5,010 nucleotides of DNA, taken from Propionibacteriaceae bacterium (GTDB taxonomy: Bacteria; Actinomycetota; Actinomycetes; Propionibacteriales; Propionibacteriaceae). The translations under genes and the position numbers were made by a program. The DNA lies in contig DMIX01000427.1 of the NCBI GenBank assembly GCA_003451975.1, positions 1 through 5,010 of the forward strand. The letters are read 5' to 3'. This document shows, piece by piece, positions 1-5,010 of the stretch (positions are counted from its first letter, which is position 1; each line of letters starts with the position of its first letter). The notes beneath the pieces were generated by a model that did no database searches, had not been told where the DNA came from, and worked only from the letters and a program-made list of their open reading frames with translations.

Positions 1-1
1 C

Positions 2-529
2 TCCCACGGGCTGATCTGGCGGAAATCCCCGGCGCGCATCACCGAGCTGTACAAGAAATGGACGACGTATGCGGAAGGCAAAGCGGATCACGGTGTGACG
101 CTGCTGTACGGCACGATGTACGGCAATACGGAAGAGGTGATGAACGCGGTAGCCCAGGGAGTCTCGAGCGCGGGATTGCCGGTCAATATCTTCGACGTAG
201 CGCGGACACATGCCAGCTATATTCTGCCTTCGCTGTGGGTCCACCAGGGCGTACTGGTCGGCGCTCCGACCTACGAAGTCGGCTTGTTCCCACCGATGGC
301 CCACGTGTTGGACGTCATCAAGCGCAAGCACATCAGTAAACGTACGGCGGCGTACTTCGGCAGCTACGGCTGGAGCGGCGGCGCCAAAAAAGAATTTCTC
401 CGCCTGGCCGAACCGCTGCAATGGGAAGTCGTAGACGATCTCGAGTTTCCGGGAAGCCTGACGAGTCAGGAGATGAAGCGGGCGGTCGAATTCGGGCGTC
501 GTTTTGCACAAACGATCCAGGGAAGTTAA
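2..529 (+). CDS. Flavodiiron protein (FprA-type A-type flavoprotein), 3' part
   Basis: This is the C-terminal 175 residues of a flavodiiron protein; the start lies left of the window. These soluble enzymes reduce O2 and/or NO at a non-haem diiron centre, with electrons passed through FMN. The visible part opens with SHG-IWR, the end of the metallo-beta-lactamase-like diiron domain; the His in this SHG motif is normally an iron ligand. A flavodoxin domain starts at about residue 32 of the fragment. Its FMN phosphate loop is GTMYGNT (37-43), followed by the flavin-contacting APTY (88-91) and GSYGWSGGA (120-128). The reading frame is open from base 2, so an internal GTG at 95 is not the true start. 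The protein ends just after the flavodoxin domain, so there is no C-terminal rubredoxin or flavin-reductase fusion. O2 versus NO preference cannot be read from this part. The gene converges on glgA and is followed by a terminator. Confidence 0.93.
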   Translation, partial: SHGLIWRKSPARITELYKKWTTYAEGKADHGVTLLYGTMYGNTEEVMNAVAQGVSSAGLPVNIFDVARTHASYILPSLWVHQGVLVGAPTYEVGLFPPMAHVLDVIKRKHISKRTAAYFGSYGWSGGAKKEFLRLAEPLQWEVVDDLEFPGSLTSQEMKRAVEFGRRFAQTIQGS

Positions 530-535
530 ACCACG

Positions 536-572
536 AAACCGGTCCAGTAACAGCGGGCCGGTTTGTTTTTTC
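536..572 (+). terminator. Intrinsic terminator after the flavodiiron gene
   Basis: A 10-bp stem (536-545 pairing with 555-564, AAACCGGTCC with GGGCCGGTTT, one G-U pair) encloses a 9-base loop. It is followed on the plus strand by GTTTTTTC (565-572). It begins 7 bases after the flavodiiron stop codon, the expected layout for rho-independent termination. The hairpin also lies just beyond the glgA stop on the other strand. In that direction it is followed only by CGTGGTTT, a poor U-tract, so any termination of the glgA transcript here would be weaker. No other terminator for glgA is visible in the gap. Confidence 0.85.
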
Positions 573-588
573 TAGCAAGGTGCCACTG

Positions 589-2247
589 CTACGGACGTGC
601 CAGCCTGTATAACTTCAGGTACTCCTTGGCGGCAGTGCGCCACGCGAAACGCATCTCCATCGCGCGGAGTTGCATTTTCTGCCAGCGCGTTCGATCGGTT
701 CTGTAGAGCTCGAGCGCACGGTCCAACGTGTCCAGGAGCGCGCGGCGTGCACCCGCGCGCGATTGCCCGCTGTACACGAAACCGGTACGCATGTCCTGCA
801 CGGTGTCGTGAAGCCCGCCAATGTCGTGAACCAGCGGCAAACAACCGTAGCGCATGGCGATCATCTGGCTGATCCCGCACGGTTCGAAGTCGGACGGCAT
901 GAGAAACAGATCTCCGGCGATGTACATTTCCTGTGCAAAGCCCGGGTCGAACGCACACACGAACAACCCATTGGGCCGGCTGTTGATCGCTTCCAGCTCG
1001 TCCTGTAGTTCCCCGCTCCCCAGAATGAGCAGCGACAACTCGCGCGCGAGGAGCGCTTCCCACACCGGCGTGATGTCATCCAACCGTTCGCGGAGGATGC
1101 TTACCTTCTGAGCCACTGCACGGGTGACAGCCACCACCAACGGACGGCGCAACCATGCCTCTGCGTCGTAATCCGACATCTTCGCTGCGACACGCTCGCG
1201 ATTCCGGAAGCGCTCACCCAAACGCTCCGCCAGTCCGCCAAGCAGCGCGGGCAGATTACGGACGAAACGCTCGCGGTGCGCCGCTCGGGCAACCGCCCAG
1301 CCTGCCATGTTCGCAGCAAAGGGCGGATCCAATCGCTCCGGATCGTTCAGTGTGTAGTCCAACCCATTCAAGATCGCGTGGAGACGGCCCTGCTCGCGCG
1401 CGTATTGCAGGTCGGTTTGCAGACCGCGGCCTCCTGTGAAGTTCCGTGCCGGGTCATCGGGCTGGGTAATCTCCGACGCATAGGTCGGGCTGACGGTATT
1501 CACATTGTCCGCCAGGGCAATCCCCGCCCGCAGCGGATTGTATGTGCCGGGCGGGTGTCCGGCAGCAGGGGGATAGAGGATGTCGGCCATACACATGTCG
1601 CGATAAAGCCTTGGGAACCAATCCGCGAAGGACAACAACCGTTCGGGCGCATCACCAGCGACGAAGGGGCGCACGCCCTGGTAGTCCAGGTTGTGAATGG
1701 TGAACAACGTGCGTACTTGACAGGACAGGGGCCGGTACGCTGCATCGTGTCGCAGTAGTACGAGCAGCGACGCGGTGTGCCAGTCGTGGCAGTGCAGTGC
1801 ATCGACGGGTCGGCCTGCCATGCGCCGCCGGTCGATCCACTTTAGCGCAGCCACGGAAAAGAAGGCGAAACGCTTCGCATCGTCCTCGAAGGGACCGCCG
1901 CCTCGCCGGTCGCTGGGGATGTACACCTCCCCGTACTCACCGCCGAAGAAATCGTCATTGCGCAGCAGATAGACCGGTACACCATCCAACTCACAGGTAA
2001 AGACGTCCACGATCCAGTATCGCCCGCCGAAGGGGACGTTGTACTGCTCGATGTACGCGGCTGGCTGGTCGATGACGTCGTAGCAGGGCAGCACCACCGC
2101 GACCGGAACGTCCAGGTCGTACAGCGCCTTCGACAGATCGCATACGACATCGCCCAAGCCACCGACTTTTGCCAGGCCGCGGCATTCGGCGGCGATCATG
2201 AACACATGGGGGGATTTGATTTCGTGCGCGCTATGGGTCTCGGTCAT
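589..2247 (-). CDS. glgA: Glycogen/starch synthase (GT5 family)
   Basis: The enzyme transfers glucose, usually from ADP-glucose, to the non-reducing end of alpha-1,4-glucan in the cytoplasm. The product is 552 residues, longer than the roughly 480 typical of bacterial GlgA. Family motifs appear in order: KVGGLGD (27-33, nucleotide-sugar binding loop), HDWHTA (154-159), TIHNLDYQG (183-191), VSPTYASEI (252-260), ILNGLDY (292-298), R376 and K381 in the position of the usual R-x4-K pair, and FEPCG (454-458) with the conserved Glu455, followed by AMRYG and GGLHDTV. I chose the ATG at 2247 because GGGAGG lies six bases upstream and family similarity begins soon after. An in-frame start at 2322 would overlap the upstream phosphatase gene and add unrelated residues. 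Oddities are AECRGLAKVGG in place of the usual AEv-P-aKvGG and extra residues at about 331-366 between the two Rossmann domains. It is probably the last gene of an operon with pgi and nagD. No glgC is in the window. Confidence 0.93.
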   Translation of the reverse strand: MTETHSAHEIKSPHVFMIAAECRGLAKVGGLGDVVCDLSKALYDLDVPVAVVLPCYDVIDQPAAYIEQYNVPFGGRYWIVDVFTCELDGVPVYLLRNDDFFGGEYGEVYIPSDRRGGGPFEDDAKRFAFFSVAALKWIDRRRMAGRPVDALHCHDWHTASLLVLLRHDAAYRPLSCQVRTLFTIHNLDYQGVRPFVAGDAPERLLSFADWFPRLYRDMCMADILYPPAAGHPPGTYNPLRAGIALADNVNTVSPTYASEITQPDDPARNFTGGRGLQTDLQYAREQGRLHAILNGLDYTLNDPERLDPPFAANMAGWAVARAAHRERFVRNLPALLGGLAERLGERFRNRERVAAKMSDYDAEAWLRRPLVVAVTRAVAQKVSILRERLDDITPVWEALLARELSLLILGSGELQDELEAINSRPNGLFVCAFDPGFAQEMYIAGDLFLMPSDFEPCGISQMIAMRYGCLPLVHDIGGLHDTVQDMRTGFVYSGQSRAGARRALLDTLDRALELYRTDRTRWQKMQLRAMEMRFAWRTAAKEYLKLYRLARP

Positions 2248-2253
2248 CGGCAA

Positions 2254-2259
2254 CCTCCC
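2254..2259 (-). promoter_or_regulatory. Ribosome binding site of glgA
   Basis: On the minus strand GGGAGG precedes the ATG at 2247 with a 6-base spacer. This strong Shine-Dalgarno match decides the start in favour of 2247 over the in-frame upstream start at 2322. Confidence 0.8.
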
Positions 2260-2287
2260 GATTATGTCGCCGCTGCCACGCCCCGCT

Positions 2288-3052
2288 CTACAGCTTGATG
2301 TCACCCACCGCACCCAGGACACGGGTCGGCTGATACGGGAAGCGGTCGATCTCGCTACGCTTGGTTACGCCGGTCAGCACGAGGATGGTCTCCATGCCGG
2401 CCTCCATACCACCTTTCACATCGGTCGCCATATTGTCGCCCACCATCACGGTATCTTCGGAATGCATATTGGCAAAATTGAGGGCGGTTCTCATCATCAG
2501 CGGATTAGGTTTGCCCACGAAGTACGGCGCAACTCCACTGGCCTTCTCGACGAAAGCCGCCGTTGCCCCACAACCGGCAACCCACAGGCCGCCATCGCCG
2601 GGGCCGCCCGTGTCCGGATTGGTCGCGATGAAACGTGCGCCGCCAGCTACGAGACGAATGGCTTTGGTCAGATCTTCCAGGCTGTGCCGGCCCTCGCCGA
2701 GCACGACGTAGTCCGGATCGAGATCGGTGATGATGTAGCCGACGCTATGCACCATCGACGTCAAGCCGCTCTCGCCCAGTACGAACGCCGTTCCGCCCGG
2801 CTTCTGGGCTTGCAGAAAATAAGCCGTCGCCATCGCCGACGTGAAGATGCGTTCCAGTGGAATACCCATGCCGATCGTCTGCAAGCGATGGGCCAGATCC
2901 CCAGGTGTGTAGTTCGGATTGTTCGTCAACACCAGGTACTCATAGTCGCCATCCTGCAGACGTTGGATGAACTCTGCGGCGCCCGGGATTACGCTGGCGC
3001 CATGCACCAGGACCCCATCCATGTCGATCAGGTAGTTCTTACGTGCAGTCAT
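2288..3052 (-). CDS. nagD: NagD-like HAD-IIA family phosphatase
   Basis: This is a 254-residue member of HAD subfamily IIA, closely resembling E. coli NagD (250 residues, a UMP/nucleotide phosphatase) along its whole length. Visible motifs are DMDGV (10-14; nucleophile Asp10, general acid/base Asp12), LTNN (42-45, motif II Thr43), TSAMATA (71-77), ARFIATNPD (139-147, in the C2 cap region), GKPNP (180-184, motif III Lys181) and VGDNMATD (204-211, Mg2+-binding Asp206 and Asp211), then [10 protein letters not shown] (220-229). All catalytic residues are present. Substrate is not certain: this family also includes phosphatases for sugar phosphates, and the cap segment at 148-160 (GG-PGDGG) is longer than in E. 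coli NagD. I prefer the ATG at 3052 because family similarity begins there; an in-frame ATG at 3082 would add ten residues rich in Glu that look like a translated ribosome binding site. It lies 52 bases after pgi and 40 before glgA, consistent with cotranscription. Confidence 0.88.
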   Translation of the reverse strand: MTARKNYLIDMDGVLVHGASVIPGAAEFIQRLQDGDYEYLVLTNNPNYTPGDLAHRLQTIGMGIPLERIFTSAMATAYFLQAQKPGGTAFVLGESGLTSMVHSVGYIITDLDPDYVVLGEGRHSLEDLTKAIRLVAGGARFIATNPDTGGPGDGGLWVAGCGATAAFVEKASGVAPYFVGKPNPLMMRTALNFANMHSEDTVMVGDNMATDVKGGMEAGMETILVLTGVTKRSEIDRFPYQPTRVLGAVGDIKL

Positions 3053-3060
3053 GGTTTGTT

Positions 3061-3073
3061 TCTCTTCCTCCTC
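3061..3073 (-). promoter_or_regulatory. Ribosome binding region of the nagD-like gene
   Basis: The minus strand reads GAGGAGGAAGAGA here, a purine-rich stretch containing AGGAGG (3067-3072, 14 bases before the ATG at 3052) and GGAAG (3064-3068, 11 bases before it). AGGAGG is farther from the start than usual, but this stretch fits translation from 3052 better than the short GGAAG only three bases before the alternative ATG at 3082. Confidence 0.5.
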
Positions 3074-3104
3074 TGCGACCATCCGCTTCCCGTGTGCAGC
3101 CGGC

Positions 3105-4745
3105 TCAACGAATCTGTTTGTAATAATCGATCAGCCCGTTCGTGGAGCTGTCGTGCGCCGTCACCGCCTCTGTGCCGGAAAGCTCGGGCAGGATCGCCGT
3201 CGCGAGCTGCTTCCCCAGCTCCACCCCCATCTGGTCGAACGAGTTGATATCCCAGATCACACCCTGAACGAAGATCTTGTGCTCGTACAGGGCGATCAGT
3301 GATCCCAACGTGTGCGGTGTAACAAGCGGAAACAGCAGGGAGTTCGTGGGCCGGTTGCCACTGAACGTTTTCGCCGGGACAAGCGTCTCCAACTCCTCGC
3401 CCGAGACGCCCTGGGCCTGGAGGTCGGCGCGCACTTCCGCAGCCGTCTTCCCACGCATCAACGCCTCAGTTTGCGCGAAGAAATTCGACAGCAGCAACCG
3501 GTGATGATCGCCTACCGGGTTGTGCGTTTGCGCCGGGGCCAGGAAATCGCACGGAACCAGCTTGGTGCCCTGGTGGATAAGCTGGTAGAACGCATGTTGT
3601 CCGTTGGTGCCCGGCTGTCCCCAGACGACCGGACCGGTCGTGTAGTCCACCCACTCGCCAGCTTTGGTGACGCTTTTGCCATTGCTCTCCATGTCTCCTT
3701 GTTGGAAATAGGCCGGGAAGTGCGCCAGGTACTGGTCGTAGGGCAGGATAGCGTAGCTTTGCGCCGCAAAGAAGTTGTTGTACCAGATGCCGAGCAGGGC
3801 CATGATGACCGGGATATTCTCGCTGAATGGGGCCACCCGGAAATGCTCGTCCACTGCATGCGCGCCACTCAACAGGGCCTCGAATTGCTCCATCCCGATT
3901 GCCAACACGATGGACAGACCGATCGCCGACCACAGCGAATAGCGCCCTCCCACCCAATCCCAAAACTCGAACATGTTGTCCGGATCGATACCGAACTCGA
4001 TCACGCGCTGCCGGTTGGTGGACAGCGCGACGAAGTGCTTGGCGATCGCGGCTTCGTCACCAGCAGTGGCCAGGAACCAGGCACGCGCTGTATGCGCATT
4101 CGCCATCGTTTCCTGCGTTGTGAAGGTCTTGGAAGCGATCAGGAACAGGGTCGATTCCGGGCGCACGCGTTTCAACGTTTCGGCAATGTCCGTCCCGTCC
4201 ACGTTGGAGACGAAGTGAAAGCGCATCTCCGGCGTGACGTAGGGGGTCAGCGCGCAGGTGACCATCTTCGGCCCCAGGTCGGAACCACCGATGCCGATGT
4301 TCACCACGTCCGTGACACGTTCACCCGAGTAGCCGCGCCACACGCCCGAACGGACGGCCTCGCTGAATCGTCGCATCTGCGCGAGCACACGATTGACTGC
4401 AGGCATAACGTCCTGCCCGTTCACGAAGATCGGACGGTTCGAACGGTTGCGCAAAGCGACGTGCAAAACGGCGCGGTTTTCCGTCGTGTTGATCTTTCGC
4501 CCGCTGAACATCGCCGCAATTGCCTCCGCCAGCCCGGCCTCCTCTGCCAGCTCCAGGAGAAGCGACACGGTTTTCTGGGTGATGCGGTTTTTGGAATAGT
4601 CGAACAGGATATCGCCGAAGTGCAGCGAAAACCTGTGAAAACGGTCAGGGTCCTGCGTGAAGAGATCGCGCATGTGGACCTCGGCCATCGTCCGGTAATG
4701 GTCTCCCAGAGCACGCCAGGCAGACAATTGGGTCAGTCTCGTCAT
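3105..4745 (-). CDS. pgi: Glucose-6-phosphate isomerase
   Basis: This cytoplasmic glycolytic enzyme interconverts glucose-6-phosphate and fructose-6-phosphate. The product has 546 residues, matching the long bacterial form (E. coli 549). Two SIS-type domains are recognisable. Phosphate-binding segments are [11 protein letters not shown] (149-159) and SKTFTTQET (205-213). The first family signature, [14 protein letters not shown], is at 263-276 and contains the conserved Arg268. The region [15 protein letters not shown] leads to DMESNGKS (351-358) with the catalytic base Glu353. GQHAF (382-386) holds His384, the ring-opening residue, and the second signature, [15 protein letters not shown] (498-512), ends at the active-site Lys512. 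All key residues are intact. The ATG at 4745 gives the family's expected N-terminus and has GGGGGAG upstream with a 10-base spacer. It is the upstream member of the probable pgi-nagD-glgA operon, so its reaction supplies the glucose-6-phosphate that leads to glycogen. Confidence 0.98.
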   Translation of the reverse strand: MTRLTQLSAWRALGDHYRTMAEVHMRDLFTQDPDRFHRFSLHFGDILFDYSKNRITQKTVSLLLELAEEAGLAEAIAAMFSGRKINTTENRAVLHVALRNRSNRPIFVNGQDVMPAVNRVLAQMRRFSEAVRSGVWRGYSGERVTDVVNIGIGGSDLGPKMVTCALTPYVTPEMRFHFVSNVDGTDIAETLKRVRPESTLFLIASKTFTTQETMANAHTARAWFLATAGDEAAIAKHFVALSTNRQRVIEFGIDPDNMFEFWDWVGGRYSLWSAIGLSIVLAIGMEQFEALLSGAHAVDEHFRVAPFSENIPVIMALLGIWYNNFFAAQSYAILPYDQYLAHFPAYFQQGDMESNGKSVTKAGEWVDYTTGPVVWGQPGTNGQHAFYQLIHQGTKLVPCDFLAPAQTHNPVGDHHRLLLSNFFAQTEALMRGKTAAEVRADLQAQGVSGEELETLVPAKTFSGNRPTNSLLFPLVTPHTLGSLIALYEHKIFVQGVIWDINSFDQMGVELGKQLATAILPELSGTEAVTAHDSSTNGLIDYYKQIR

Positions 4746-4755
4746 GGGTAGATGG

Positions 4756-4762
4756 CTCCCCC
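4756..4762 (-). promoter_or_regulatory. Ribosome binding site of pgi
   Basis: GGGGGAG on the minus strand lies 10 bases upstream of the pgi ATG at 4745. It is a reasonable though imperfect Shine-Dalgarno match and supports that start. I could not identify convincing -35/-10 elements in the 51-base gap 4746-4796, so the operon promoter may lie inside or beyond the upstream gene. Confidence 0.5.
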
Positions 4763-4796
4763 TTTCGTTCTAGCGAACATCGTGACCTGCCGCCCT

Positions 4797-5009
4797 CTAC
4801 GGTTGGCAGATCACTAACGATTGGTGCGAATCCGCAGGCAGGAATCCGGCGGGATCCGCCAGCGTCTCAACTATCGCACCGAACGGAACACCCACGGTTC
4901 CGCTCATGTGCACCAGAAAGTCTATCCGTTCGCCAGGCGCGCGCGGCCTATCCCACCCGAGCTGATAGCTGACGGGAGACTGCACCCCTGGCTGCACCAG
5001 CGCTTCGTA
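4797..5009 (-). CDS. C-terminal end of an unidentified protein (partial)
   Basis: A minus-strand frame is open from the right edge of the window to a TAG at 4797-4799 and encodes 70 residues. I do not recognise the family. The segment from about residue 12 to 50 (SYQLGWDRPRAPGERIDFLVHM, then GTVGVPFGAIVETL; quoted in parts) alternates polar and hydrophobic residues as beta strands do, so a beta-sandwich tail is possible. No transmembrane segment or known motif is seen. Third codon positions are mostly G or C (around 70%), in line with real coding in this window, and the frame ends 51 bases before pgi in the same direction. These points favour a real gene, with the true start beyond the window. 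A GTG at 4997 is in frame but is probably internal. The alternative is a chance open frame in GC-rich intergenic DNA. Confidence 0.5.
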   Translation of the reverse strand, partial: YEALVQPGVQSPVSYQLGWDRPRAPGERIDFLVHMSGTVGVPFGAIVETLADPAGFLPADSHQSLVICQP

Positions 5010-5010
5010 A

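Larger units (their letters stand above)
589..4745 (-). other. Probable pgi-nagD-glgA operon
   Basis: Three genes on the same strand are separated by 52 and 40 bases. Each has its own Shine-Dalgarno-like sequence, and no hairpin with a U-tract lies between them. The products share a theme of hexose phosphate and glycogen metabolism, the phosphatase being the loose fit. Cotranscription is inferred from spacing and direction only. The unidentified partial gene upstream of pgi, 51 bases away, could also belong to the unit. Confidence 0.65.

Noticed and set aside
2248..2322. N-terminal extension of glgA from the in-frame start at 2322
   Set aside because: It would overlap the end of the upstream phosphatase gene and translate the GGGAGG ribosome binding site of the 2247 start. 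The added residues do not resemble a GlgA N-terminus.
2198..3247. A 349-codon plus-strand open frame opposite the nagD-like gene
   Set aside because: It is antisense to the nagD-like gene and crosses into glgA and pgi. Its composition is low in hydrophobic patterning and it has no family motif, so it is a shadow frame.
3312..4751. A 479-codon plus-strand open frame opposite pgi
   Set aside because: It lies almost entirely antisense to pgi, which is unmistakable by family motifs. Its translation is rich in Arg, His, Gln and Val with no recognisable motif, as expected for the stop-poor complementary frame of a GC-rich gene.
4848..4860. Near-palindrome GGCGGGATCCGCC
   Set aside because: It is a 5-bp stem around GAT inside the likely coding frame, with no partner copies in the window, so there is no reason to call it an operator.
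4884..4902. Inverted repeat CGGAAC / GTTCCG with a 7-base loop
   Set aside because: It is short, lies inside the probable coding fragment upstream of pgi, and has no T-tract on either side. Such a repeat is expected by chance.

Overview
The window is about 60% GC and densely coding. It looks like an ordinary bacterial metabolic locus, with no insertion sequence, CRISPR array, tRNA or rRNA visible. A flavodiiron protein beside glycogen metabolism genes suggests a bacterium that meets both oxygen and anoxic conditions. A Chloroflexota-like lineage is possible, but that is a weak impression: nothing here fixes the taxonomy.

Layout from left to right. The first 529 bases, on the plus strand, are the 3' end of a flavodiiron (FprA-type A-type flavoprotein) gene. 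They carry the last part of the diiron domain linker and the whole flavodoxin domain. A 59-base gap follows, holding a good intrinsic terminator for that gene. Everything after that lies on the minus strand and converges on the gap. Read in the direction of transcription (right to left) it is: the 3' end of an unrecognised gene cut by the window edge, then pgi (glucose-6-phosphate isomerase), then a NagD-like HAD-IIA phosphatase, then glgA (glycogen/starch synthase, GT5). The gaps between these genes are about 51, 52 and 40 bases, and I see no terminator in any of them, so pgi-nagD-glgA is probably one operon.

How the genes fit together. Pgi interconverts fructose-6-phosphate and glucose-6-phosphate. 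The latter feeds glucose-1-phosphate and then ADP-glucose through phosphoglucomutase and GlgC, neither of which is in the window. GlgA polymerises ADP-glucose into alpha-1,4-glucan. The phosphatase between them belongs to a family that removes phosphate from nucleotides and sugar phosphates; its link to the pathway is suggested only by position. The flavodiiron protein is transcribed in the opposite direction and is probably unrelated in function.

The most interesting feature is the GlgA sequence. It keeps the catalytic motifs but departs from the usual family pattern in several places, including an apparent insertion between the two Rossmann domains. I found no convincing evidence of a previously undescribed system.
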